Source: Jatrophihabitans cynanchi (GTDB lineage: Bacteria > Actinomycetota > Actinomycetes > Mycobacteriales > Jatrophihabitantaceae). From it: a DNA stretch of 64,000 nt. The stretch's first letter is position 1, and each line of letters begins with the position of its first letter. The DNA is taken from the NCBI RefSeq assembly GCF_027247405.1, contig NZ_CP097463.1, positions 558,001 through 622,000 of the forward strand, read 5' to 3'. Shown here piece after piece: positions 17,783 to 25,590 of this stretch. The translations under genes and the position numbers were made by a program. The notes beneath the pieces are model-generated. The model was not told where the DNA came from. It was given only the letters and a program-made list of their open reading frames with translations, and searched no databases.

Positions 17783-18121
17783 ATGGGAGCTGGACCGTTG
17801 TCCGTCACACACCTGCTGGACGCCGGAAGCGAGGCCGATCAGTTGCGCGAACTGCTGCGCGGCGTCCCCGACCCGGAACTCGGCGTCGACATCGTCTCGC
17901 TCGGGCTGGTCTACGGCCTCGAGGTCAACGGCCGGAACGCGGCGGTCCTCGCGACCACGACCACTCCGGCATGCCCGCTCGGGGACTACATCACCGCGGA
18001 GATCGAGCGCGTGCTGCTGGAGAGCGGTGCCGTCGATCACGTGCAGGTGGAGATCACCTACAACCCGCCATGGACGCCGGAGAAGATGTCCGACGAGGCC
18101 AAGCAGGCCTTCGGCTGGTGA
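17783..18121 (+). CDS. MIP18/PaaD-type metal-sulfur cluster assembly factor
   Basis: This 112-residue protein has RELLRGVPDPELGVDIVSLGLVYGLEV, the MIP18 (DUF59) signature, then TTTTPACPLGDYITAEIE with the conserved Cys and YNPPWTPEKMSDEAKQAFGW at the end. Relatives (SufT, PaaD) help place Fe-S or related metal clusters in enzymes. It leads the operon with the NnrS-like and nitrite reductase genes, suggesting maturation or repair of NO-sensitive metal centres. Its stop shares one base with the next ATG. Confidence 0.82.
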   Translation: MGAGPLSVTHLLDAGSEADQLRELLRGVPDPELGVDIVSLGLVYGLEVNGRNAAVLATTTTPACPLGDYITAEIERVLLESGAVDHVQVEITYNPPWTPEKMSDEAKQAFGW

Positions 18122-19251
18122 TGATGGCCGCCACGCTGTCGCGCCGGCTGCCGGTGCTCGTCCTCGGTGTCGTGTGCCTGCTCGCGGGGCTCTGGGGTGG
18201 CCTGCTGTTGCTCGGGTTGCCGCTGCCGACGCTGCGGTCCTCGACCGCCGCCGATCACGGACCACTGATGGCGCTCGGCTTCCTGGGCACGGTGATCTCG
18301 CTGGAGCGTGCGGTTGCGCTGCGCCGGCCGTGGGGTTTCCTGGCCCCGATCGCGGCCGGGACCGGTGGGTTGGCCCTGCTGGCCGGGTTGCCTGGCGTGC
18401 TGGGCTGGTCGCTGCTCTGTGTCGCCGCGGTCGTGTTCCTGATCGTCTACGCGGTGGTCATGACCATCGCGCCGGCCTTGCATCTCGTGGTCATGGCGGC
18501 AGGCGGCGTGTGCTGGTACGTCGCGACCGTGCTCTGGCTCGGCGGCTGGTCGATCCCGCGTCTCGTCCCGTGGCTGGCGGGCTTCCTCGTCCTCACCATC
18601 CTCGGCGAGCGGCTCGAGCTGGCCCGGGTCGCGCTGTTGAGCAAGGCCTCGTTGCGCGCCTTCACCGTCGCCGGGACGGCCTTCGGCGCCGGGCTCGCGA
18701 TGACCGCGGTGTCAGGATCCACCGCGACCGTCGGGGTCCGGCTGGCGGGCGCCGGCCTGGTCGGACTGGCGTTGTGGGGCGCGAAGTACGACGTGGCCCG
18801 GCGCACCGTCAAGATCGCCGGCGTCACCCGGTTCATGGCGGTGTGCCTGCTCGCCGGGTACGCCTGGCTGCTCAGCGCGGGCGTCGTCTGGCTGGCCGCC
18901 GGCGATCTCGGACGCAGCGTGGCGACCTACGATGTCGCGCTGCACGCGGTGTTCCTCGGCTTCGTGATGTCGATGATCTTCGGCCACGCGCCGGTCATCG
19001 TCCCCGCCGTGCTCGGCGTCCGGCTGCCGTTCCGACCCTGGTTCTACGTCCATCTGGCCGTGCTGCACCTTGCCCTGCTGGTCAGGCTGGTCGCCGGGGA
19101 CTACCTGGGCAACACCATCGCGTGGCAGGTGGGCGGAAGCGGCACCGAGTTGGCGATCGTGCTGTTCCTGATCGCCTCGGCGGCCGCGGTGCTGCGGGCC
19201 CGCTCGAACGTGTCCCGCCCGGTGCCGCTCGCGCGAAAGAAGGCGGCGTGA
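18121..19251 (+). CDS. NnrS-like polytopic membrane protein
   Basis: The protein has 376 residues and about 10-12 predicted membrane helices. Conserved-looking His sites lie in ADHGPLMALGFLGTVISLER and ALHAVFLGFVMSMIFGHAPV, similar to the heme/copper protein NnrS that protects cells from NO. It overlaps the preceding stop (TGATG) and its own stop overlaps the nitrite reductase GTG. The NnrS assignment rests on topology, the two His motifs and context, not on a search. Confidence 0.6.
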   Translation: MMAATLSRRLPVLVLGVVCLLAGLWGGLLLLGLPLPTLRSSTAADHGPLMALGFLGTVISLERAVALRRPWGFLAPIAAGTGGLALLAGLPGVLGWSLLCVAAVVFLIVYAVVMTIAPALHLVVMAAGGVCWYVATVLWLGGWSIPRLVPWLAGFLVLTILGERLELARVALLSKASLRAFTVAGTAFGAGLAMTAVSGSTATVGVRLAGAGLVGLALWGAKYDVARRTVKIAGVTRFMAVCLLAGYAWLLSAGVVWLAAGDLGRSVATYDVALHAVFLGFVMSMIFGHAPVIVPAVLGVRLPFRPWFYVHLAVLHLALLVRLVAGDYLGNTIAWQVGGSGTELAIVLFLIASAAAVLRARSNVSRPVPLARKKAA

Positions 19252-20585
19252 GCACCCCGCGACGTCACTCCGAGCGTGTCATCGGGCTTGCCCTCGGTTC
19301 GGTGCTGGTGCTGGTCGCACTGTCGGTTGCCGTGTTCGTCGGCCGCGGGACGGCGCACGACACGGTGGCCATCGACGGTGGCGGCCAGCGCACCGTCGCG
19401 GTGACCTTGCAGGCGATGCACATCTCACCCTCGGTGATCACCGTGCCGAGCGGAACCCGCCTGGTACTGCAGGTGACCAACGCCGACGCGACGCGCCACG
19501 ATCTGTACCTCGACGGTGGGCCGCAGACTGCACTGCTCGCGCAGGGACAGAGCGCCCGGCTGGACGTCGGGGTGGTCACGCACGCGCTGCAAGGCTGGTG
19601 CACCGTGCCCGGGCACAAGGCGGCGGGCATGACGATGAGCATCCAGGTCACGGGCGCGCCGTCGGGGAGCGCGACGATGCCCGGGATGGCCGCTAGCGGC
19701 GACACCTCCCCCGCCATCAACTTCGGCGCTGCGCCGGGGCCGGACTGGCACGCTTACGATCCGGCGCTGCCGCTCGCCCCGGATGCGCACGTCCACCGGC
19801 TCACGCTCACCGTCCAGGACGTCGTCGCCGAGGTCGCGCCGGGCGTGCGCCAGGCGCTGTGGACCTACAACGGCACGGCGCCCGGTCCGGTGCTGCACGG
19901 CCGGGTCGGCGACCGCTTCGTCATCACCATCGTCAACCACGGCGACATGGCGCACAGCATCGACTTCCACGCCGGAGCGGTCAACCCGGACACCGCCATG
20001 CGCTCGATCGATCCGGGCCAGTCGCTGGTCTACGAGTTCACCGCGAAGTACGCGGGGGCCTGGCTGTACCACTGCAGCACGATGCCGATGTCGCTACACA
20101 TCGCGAACGGCATGTTCGGTGCCGTGATCGTCGACCCGCCCGGCCTGGCGCCGGTGGCCGCCCAGTACGTCATGGTCCAGTCCGAGCTGTATCTCGGAGC
20201 ACAGGGCGGCATCGCCGACGAGCGCAAGATCTCCGCGCGGCAACCCGACGCGGTGGTGTTCAACGGGTACGTCGACCAGTACGACCACGCGCCCATCGAG
20301 GTCGACGCCGGCACCAGGATCCGCGTGTGGGTGGTCGACGCCGGGCCGCAGGACGGCACCTCGTTCCACGTGGTCGGCACCCAGTTCGACACCGTGTTCG
20401 CCGAGGGCGCCTATCAGCTGCGTGCAGGCAACGCCGAACACGGTGCGGCACAAACCCTCGCGCTCGCTCCCGGCCAGGGCGGCTTCGTCGAGTTCACCCT
20501 GCCGAGCGCCGGGCACTATCCGTTCGTGGATCACGCGATGGTCGACGGCGAGCACGGGGCGCACGGGGTGTTCCTCGCCCGCTGA
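19248..20585 (+). CDS. nirK: Copper-containing nitrite reductase with N-terminal cupredoxin domain
   Basis: The protein has 445 residues. One N-terminal membrane helix (VIGLALGSVLVLVALSVAVF) acts as anchor or signal. Residues 45-130 form an extra cupredoxin with type-1 copper motif GWCTVPGHKAAGM. The two-domain NirK core follows: HSIDFHAG holds a type-1 His, the catalytic Asp and a type-2 His. YHCSTMPMSLHIANGM holds the type-2 His, Cys, His and Met, SFHVVGTQFD the substrate-site His, and FVDHAMVDGEHGA the last type-2 His. All ligands are present, so reduction of nitrite to NO is likely. The fused cupredoxin could be the electron donor. Confidence 0.9.
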   Translation: MSTPRRHSERVIGLALGSVLVLVALSVAVFVGRGTAHDTVAIDGGGQRTVAVTLQAMHISPSVITVPSGTRLVLQVTNADATRHDLYLDGGPQTALLAQGQSARLDVGVVTHALQGWCTVPGHKAAGMTMSIQVTGAPSGSATMPGMAASGDTSPAINFGAAPGPDWHAYDPALPLAPDAHVHRLTLTVQDVVAEVAPGVRQALWTYNGTAPGPVLHGRVGDRFVITIVNHGDMAHSIDFHAGAVNPDTAMRSIDPGQSLVYEFTAKYAGAWLYHCSTMPMSLHIANGMFGAVIVDPPGLAPVAAQYVMVQSELYLGAQGGIADERKISARQPDAVVFNGYVDQYDHAPIEVDAGTRIRVWVVDAGPQDGTSFHVVGTQFDTVFAEGAYQLRAGNAEHGAAQTLALAPGQGGFVEFTLPSAGHYPFVDHAMVDGEHGAHGVFLAR

Positions 20586-20596
20586 CCACTCGGCGG

Positions 20597-20712
20597 CGTC
20601 AGCGCGTCTTCCCCCATCGTCAGCGCGTCTTCCCCCATCGGGTTACGAGATCCGGGGCCCGATTCCGGTAACCGGAGGGGGGAAGTGTGCGTCAAGAGGG
20701 GGGAAGTGTGCG
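20597..20712. repeat. Two pairs of 21-bp-period tandem repeats between convergent genes
   Basis: A 21-bp unit containing gcgcgtcttcccccat is tandem at 20597-20617 and 20618-20638. A second, 21-bp-spaced pair of gaggggggaagtgtgcg starts at 20675 and 20696. The cttccccc and ggggggaag cores of the two pairs are complementary, so the transcript could fold into a long hairpin between nirK and the DsbA-family gene, possibly a bidirectional terminator. Confidence 0.6.
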
Positions 20713-20719
20713 GTCGCTG

Positions 20720-21472
20720 TCACCGTGCGGCGGGCACTCGGAATCCGCGCCGCCAGCGACCGCCGCACCAGGACACCCAGCGCGCCGTCGGCGTGGCGGT
20801 GCCTGCAGGCGGGAACCGGCGCGGGTCGTCCCAAGCCGGGGCGATCGGTGCCTGCGCGTAGTCGATCTCCTTGCCCAGCCGCTGCAGTGCGTCGCGCCCG
20901 CTCAGCGTCGCCCCGCCGGTGAGCACGACCGGCAGTGCCGAGCTGCCGAGGGCGGCCCACTCGCGGTGCCAGGTCACGGTGCGGCGCCATGCCTCGAAGG
21001 TGATCGGGCCGCGGTCGACGCTCACGGCGTAGCCGGACGAGCGCAGCGCCTCGACCGTGGAGGTGCCGCGCAGGATCGGGCCCTCGAGCGGGCCGCGCAG
21101 CACGGCCGGGCTGCCGATGTCGGCGCCCTGCTGCCAGTACAGCGCGGTCAGCAGCCGCCGGACATCGTCGGCGACCCCGATGCCGTAGGCCTCGGCATAG
21201 GCCGAGACGGCTGCCTCGGTCTTGGGCAGCAACGCCGGGATCGTCCGTGGCAGCGACTCGCCCGGCAGGAGCAACTCGTCCAGTTCGGCGAACCGCTGGG
21301 CGAGCCCGTCCTGCTCGTCCGCGCTCAACTTGCGCCCGCCCACAGGCAGGTGCGGGGAAAGCTCGACGGCGCGCCAGTCGACGGCGACGCCGGCGGCCCG
21401 CAGGACGTCGACGCGATGGGCGGCCAGGTAGCAGTCCGGGCAGCTGAAGTCCGCGTACACGGTCAGGCTCAT
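20720..21472 (-). CDS. DsbA-family thioredoxin-fold protein (FrnE-like)
   Basis: This 250-residue protein begins MSLTVYADFSCPDCYLAAHR, with active-site CPDC at residues 11-14, followed by a helical insertion and the cis-Pro strand SSALPVVLTGGATLSG. No signal peptide is seen, so it acts in the cytoplasm like FrnE or 2-hydroxychromene-2-carboxylate isomerase relatives. The Arg/Trp-rich tail is unusual. It is divergent from the hemerythrin gene at 21575. Confidence 0.75.
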   Translation of the reverse strand: MSLTVYADFSCPDCYLAAHRVDVLRAAGVAVDWRAVELSPHLPVGGRKLSADEQDGLAQRFAELDELLLPGESLPRTIPALLPKTEAAVSAYAEAYGIGVADDVRRLLTALYWQQGADIGSPAVLRGPLEGPILRGTSTVEALRSSGYAVSVDRGPITFEAWRRTVTWHREWAALGSSALPVVLTGGATLSGRDALQRLGKEIDYAQAPIAPAWDDPRRFPPAGTATPTARWVSWCGGRWRRGFRVPAAR

Positions 21473-21489
21473 GAGGGCCTCCTCGCCTT

Positions 21490-21503
21490 GGTATATTTAC
21501 CAT
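21490..21503. promoter_or_regulatory. Inverted repeat TGGTA-N4-TACCA in divergent promoter
   Basis: The gap 21473-21574 between the DsbA-family and hemerythrin genes is AT-rich for this genome. It holds tggtatatttacca, a 5-bp-arm palindrome, followed by atagtattcgtctttatta. It is a plausible regulator site for both genes. A good ribosome site (ggaggag) precedes ATG 21575. Confidence 0.4.
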
Positions 21504-21574
21504 AGTATTCGTCTTTATTACCGGCAAGCTAAGCCCTGTGGCGGACCAGACAGGGCCGGACGGAGGAGAACGGC

Positions 21575-22066
21575 ATGGCAGAAGCGGCAGCATCAGCAGA
21601 GGCAGCACCGTCGCTGGCGGAGGCGCTCGAGCGCGAGCACCACGAGATCGACGCCGGGATCGAGGCCTTCGGCACCGGCGGCGCCCCGGAGGCGGAGCGG
21701 GAAGCGCTGGTCGCAGCGATTGCCGCGCTGCGCAGGCACATCTACCTCGAGGAGGAGTTCTTCTTCCCGGCCCTGAGCGAGGCCGGCCTGGTGGCTCCGG
21801 TATTCGTCATGCTGCGCGAGCACGGCCAGATGTGGCGCACGCTCGATGCGCTGACGCTGGAGTTGCGTGCCGACGCCGGCAATCCGGAGGTCCGCACCCT
21901 GATCCGCGAGCTCACCGTGCAGTTGCAGCACCACAACGGCAAGGAGGAGCAGATTCTGTACCCGCAGGCGGACACCGCGCTCGACGGCCAGGCGGCCGAA
22001 CGACTGCGGACCTTCCTCGCGGACGGCGAACTGCCCGGCGACTGGGTCTGTCAGCGCGCAGGCTGA
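21575..22066 (+). CDS. Hemerythrin HHE-domain protein
   Basis: This 163-residue four-helix protein has iron ligands in EREHHEIDAGIEAF, LRRHIYLEEEFFFPAL, LREHGQMWRTLDAL and QLQHHNGKEEQILYPQ. Such stand-alone hemerythrins bind O2 or NO or repair di-iron and Fe-S centres. It is the third hemerythrin-linked gene in this 5-kb stretch and sits under its own divergent promoter with the DsbA-family gene. Confidence 0.85.
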   Translation: MAEAAASAEAAPSLAEALEREHHEIDAGIEAFGTGGAPEAEREALVAAIAALRRHIYLEEEFFFPALSEAGLVAPVFVMLREHGQMWRTLDALTLELRADAGNPEVRTLIRELTVQLQHHNGKEEQILYPQADTALDGQAAERLRTFLADGELPGDWVCQRAG

Positions 22067-22214
22067 GGACGGCGCCGGTTCGAGATACCAGCGATCGGAG
22101 CTAACGAACACGACCAGCTGGTCCACCCCGTTCAACACCCGGCCCGCGTGATCTGCTGCAGCCACCGGGTGGCCGGCGTCACCGTGCTCGTCACATGCTT
22201 GAGTTTCACGCGCC

Positions 22215-23306
22215 GTGGCCGATGTGACGTCCGTGTATGTGCTCGGCGCCTTCGTGCCACGAAACCCAGCCGTCGCGCGCCAGGTGCTGTTCGCCCTCAC
22301 GGTGGCCGCCACTGGTGTGACGCTGGTCTTCAGCGTGCTCGCGCCCCGGACGTTGTTCCCGGCGAACCAGTCGGCGGGCGTCACCGGGACCTGCGTCGCC
22401 GTATGCCTGTTCCTTCTCGCGCTCGCATGCGACCTGCGCTTCCGCCGCCGCGACGCGGTCTGGGCCTGGGCGGCGTTCCCCTTCCTCGCGGTTGCAGCGA
22501 TCACCGGGCTCGACCTGTTGAGCGCGGACGCCTCCGTCGCGGCGCAGGTGTTCTTCCTGCTGCCCGTCCTGTACGCCGGCGCGCAACTGCACTATGTGGG
22601 CGTGGCGTGTGTCTCGGCCGCGGTTACGGCCGGGGTGACGATCGTGAACGTGGCGCTCGGGTCGGGCTGGACCGCGATCGCGAACACCTGTTTCGTCGCG
22701 GCCACCCTGGCGGTGACCGCGGGTGCCCTGGCCGTCGGTGGCCGGCGCACCGATCTGCTGATCGCGCAGCTGGAGAAGCAGGCCACGGTGGACCCGCTGA
22801 CCGGCCTGTTCACGCGCCGCGCCCTGGACCGGGCCGCCGAGCTGAACCAGTCCACCGACGAACTCGGGCTGCTCGTACTCGACCTCGACAACTTCAAGAA
22901 GGTCAACGACGTCCACGGCCACCTGGCCGGGGACGCCGTCCTCCAACAGCTCAGCGCGCTGTTGACCGATCTGAGCCGGCACACCGACGCCATCGCGCGG
23001 ATGGGCGGCGACGAGATCGCGATGCTGCTGCCGGGCTGCTCGCTCGATGCCGCGTATGCGATCGCGGACGAGGTCCTACGCGCGATCCGCAGCCACCGGT
23101 TCGACGTCAGCATGTCCACGATGACCCGCTCACACGCCCCGACCGTGCTGCGCCTGACCGCATCGGTCGGTGTCGCGCACCTGCCGACGCATTCGGACAC
23201 GCTCGCCGGGCTGTACGCGGTGGCCGACGCCGGGCTGTACGAAGCGAAGGCCGGCGGGCGCGATCAGGTCGGCGGGCTCTCCCGAAAGGACCCGCACGCC
23301 GCCTAA
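22215..23306 (+). CDS. Membrane diguanylate cyclase (GGDEF)
   Basis: This 363-residue protein has six predicted membrane helices in residues 20-175, a short linker (DLLIAQLEKQATVDPLTGL) and a GGDEF domain of about 165 residues. That domain contains LFTRRALDRA, LLVLDLDNFKKVNDVHGHLAGD, ARMGGDEIAMLLPG (GGDEI, active form) and SVGVAHLP. It should make cyclic di-GMP from GTP. No EAL domain and no clear RxxD inhibitory site before GGDEI are seen. GTG 22215 was taken as the start; GTG 22224 is possible. The gap 22067-22214 shows nothing else. Confidence 0.88.
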   Translation: MADVTSVYVLGAFVPRNPAVARQVLFALTVAATGVTLVFSVLAPRTLFPANQSAGVTGTCVAVCLFLLALACDLRFRRRDAVWAWAAFPFLAVAAITGLDLLSADASVAAQVFFLLPVLYAGAQLHYVGVACVSAAVTAGVTIVNVALGSGWTAIANTCFVAATLAVTAGALAVGGRRTDLLIAQLEKQATVDPLTGLFTRRALDRAAELNQSTDELGLLVLDLDNFKKVNDVHGHLAGDAVLQQLSALLTDLSRHTDAIARMGGDEIAMLLPGCSLDAAYAIADEVLRAIRSHRFDVSMSTMTRSHAPTVLRLTASVGVAHLPTHSDTLAGLYAVADAGLYEAKAGGRDQVGGLSRKDPHAA

Positions 23307-23440
23307 GGCCGGATCCACCGTTCGGCCTTGAGTTGCTCACGTGATCTTCGTGCTGGCCGCGGGTCGCCCGGGGCAGGACTCGTCTGCCTGCCTCTCTCCG
23401 CGGTCAGCGCCCCTCCGATCAATCCGCGCAGTGGATCGGG

Positions 23441-23851
23441 CTAGGTCTTGAGCGGGTAGCTGGGCGCGGGGTCGTGTGCGGTGTTGCGGACGGGGGTTTG
23501 GTCGCCTGTCCAGGCGGGTGGGATCCAGTGCGGGATCCCTCCCCTGCCGGCTACGCCTTCATCGGCGGGGGGACCCCCACTGAGCATGCGGCACACCCAG
23601 CCGAGGCGTTCGAACGTGCGGTGATGGAACGTGCAGAGTAGGCAGCCGTTGTCCACATGGGTGGGTCCGCCGTCGGCCCAGGGCACGATGCGGCGCGAGC
23701 CGGACTGCCGATGCGCTTTCACACAACAGCGGCGATGCAACCGGCGACGGCAACCGAGAAAGATCCACCCGGGCAGACGCCAGTTCGCCCTGTCCGGGGC
23801 CAAGCTTGGCCGGAGCGGAACGCCGAGCGGCCGACCCCAGGTCCGCGCCAT
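23441..23851 (-). pseudogene. Degenerate HNH endonuclease (13E12/DUF222-type) C-terminal remnant
   Basis: Minus-strand translation gives IVPWADGGPTHVDNG, CLLCTFHHRTFERLGWVCRML, then IPHWIPPAWTGDQTPVRN, the C-terminal HNH segment of the 13E12 repeat family. The N-terminal DUF222 part is absent, and the usual His-His before IVPW reads Arg-Arg, so the nuclease is dead. An in-frame insert of about 40 bases (GGPPADEGVAGRGG) splits the conserved ML-IPHW segment; it contains a ccccgccg/cggcaggg hairpin and looks like a small palindromic element. The flanks 23307-23440 and 23852-23942 show no gene. Confidence 0.6.
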
Positions 23852-23942
23852 CGACGCTCGCCACTACCTGCCGCGGGAGCGGTCCGAGCCGGCTGCCACC
23901 GCCGTGCGAGCACTCTGGGCCGAGAACGGGTAGGCCGACACT

Positions 23943-25523
23943 GTGGACTACGACGACTGGTTCCTGACCGCACAGCAGCGCGACAACCCCGACACCGTGC
24001 TGGACTGCCGGCATGAGGGCGGTGCGGCCTGGTCCACCGGCAACGAGGTCCGGGCGCTGATCCACGGCGCTACCTACTTCGCCGAGCTGCGGCGGCACAT
24101 CGCCGGCCTCGAACGCGGTGACCTGCTGCTGTTCACCGACTGGCGCGGCGACCCCGACCAGCAGTTGGACGACGGACCCGGGCACGACATCGCGACCGCG
24201 CTCGCCGACGCCGCCCGCCGTGGTGTGGTCGTCAAGGCGCTGGTCTGGCGTTCGCACTGGGACCGGCTGGCGTTCAGCGCGCAGGAGAACCGGCACCTGG
24301 GCGAGGACATTGAGGCGGCCGGCGGCGAATGCCTGCTGGACATGCGGGTGCGGACCGGCGGATCGCACCACCAGAAGTTCGCGGTGCTACGGCACCGGGG
24401 ACGACCCGAACTCGACGTCGCCTTCGTGGGCGGCATCGACCTGTGCCACAGCAGACGGGACGACGAGCAGCATCACGGCGACGCGCAGCGCCAGCCGATG
24501 GCCGCGGTCTACGGCGAGCGACCGCCGTGGCACGACGCCCAGGCGCAGATCCGCGGGCCGGCGGTCGGCGACGTCGAGGCGGTGTTCCGGGAACGCTGGA
24601 ACGACCCCGCTCCCCTGGCGCGCAACCCGCTGTACCGGATCGGCGAGCTGGTGCGCGGCGAGGACACGCACACCGATCCGTTGCCCGCCCAGCTGCCCGA
24701 TCCCGCGCCACGCGGCAGCTGCGCCGTGCAGTTGCTGCGCACTTACCCGTACCGCAAGCGCGGTTACCCGTTCGCTTCGCGTGGCGAGCGCAGCGTCGCC
24801 CGCGGCTACCAGAAGGCCATCTCGCGCGCCCGGCGGCTGATCTACCTGGAGGACCAGTACTTCTGGGGAGCCGAGATCGTGCGCAGTTTCGCGGACGCGC
24901 TCGCCGCACACGACGAGCTGCACCTGATCGTCGTGATCCCGCACTACCCGGACCAGGAGGGCTGGACGATGCCGCCGAACCTGATCGGCCGCCAGGATGC
25001 GCTGCGCGAGATCCGCGCCGCCGGGGGTGACCGGGTGGCGGTCTACGGCCTGGAGAACCATGCCGGCGTACCGGTGTACGTGCACGCGAAGGTCTGCATC
25101 CTCGACGACGTCTGGGCGTCGATCGGCTCGGACAACGTCAACCGGCGGTCATGGACGCACGACTCCGAGCTGACTTGTGCGGTCATCGACGACGCGGGAC
25201 AGTTCCCGCGCGAGCTGCGGCTGGCCCTGGCCCGCGAGCACCTGGATCGACCAGCCGACCCCGATCGGACCGGCGACGGGCAGCCGGGCGACGCCGACCT
25301 GCTCGACCCGGCCGGCCTGTTCGCCGCCTTCGCCGAGTCCGCGGCGCGCTTGCAGCAGTGGCACCGGGACGGATGCGCCGGCCCGCGGCCGCCGGGCCGG
25401 CTGCGTCCCTACGATCCGCCCGGGCTCGGGTCACGCACCCGGCTCTGGGCACGGCCGCTCTACCGGGCGATCTACGACCCTGACGGACGCCCCCGACGGC
25501 TGCGCCGCGAACACCGGTTCTGA
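23943..25523 (+). CDS. Phospholipase D-like phosphodiesterase
   Basis: The protein has 526 residues. The first HKD site is SHHQKFAVLRH near residue 138, followed by VAFVGGIDLCHSR. The second is VYVHAKVCILDDVWASIGSDN near residue 380, with YLEDQYFWGAE between. This is the two-HKD layout of PLD-superfamily transphosphatidylases. No signal peptide is visible, so it is probably cytosolic or peripheral. Membrane phospholipid turnover or head-group exchange is likely, but other phosphodiester substrates are possible. Confidence 0.82.
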   Translation: MDYDDWFLTAQQRDNPDTVLDCRHEGGAAWSTGNEVRALIHGATYFAELRRHIAGLERGDLLLFTDWRGDPDQQLDDGPGHDIATALADAARRGVVVKALVWRSHWDRLAFSAQENRHLGEDIEAAGGECLLDMRVRTGGSHHQKFAVLRHRGRPELDVAFVGGIDLCHSRRDDEQHHGDAQRQPMAAVYGERPPWHDAQAQIRGPAVGDVEAVFRERWNDPAPLARNPLYRIGELVRGEDTHTDPLPAQLPDPAPRGSCAVQLLRTYPYRKRGYPFASRGERSVARGYQKAISRARRLIYLEDQYFWGAEIVRSFADALAAHDELHLIVVIPHYPDQEGWTMPPNLIGRQDALREIRAAGGDRVAVYGLENHAGVPVYVHAKVCILDDVWASIGSDNVNRRSWTHDSELTCAVIDDAGQFPRELRLALAREHLDRPADPDRTGDGQPGDADLLDPAGLFAAFAESAARLQQWHRDGCAGPRPPGRLRPYDPPGLGSRTRLWARPLYRAIYDPDGRPRRLRREHRF

Positions 25524-25548
25524 CGCAGGTCGACCGGAACGTGCTTCG

Positions 25549-25569
25549 GCCCCGGGTGGTTCCCGGGGC
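25549..25569. terminator. GC-rich hairpin after phospholipase D-like gene
   Basis: An 8-bp perfect stem (gccccggg with cccggggc) and the loop tggtt lie 26 bases beyond the phospholipase stop and 22 bases before the next start. There is no U tract. It may be a terminator or a leader hairpin. Confidence 0.5.
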
Positions 25570-25590
25570 AGAGGGTGGCAGCATGCAGCC

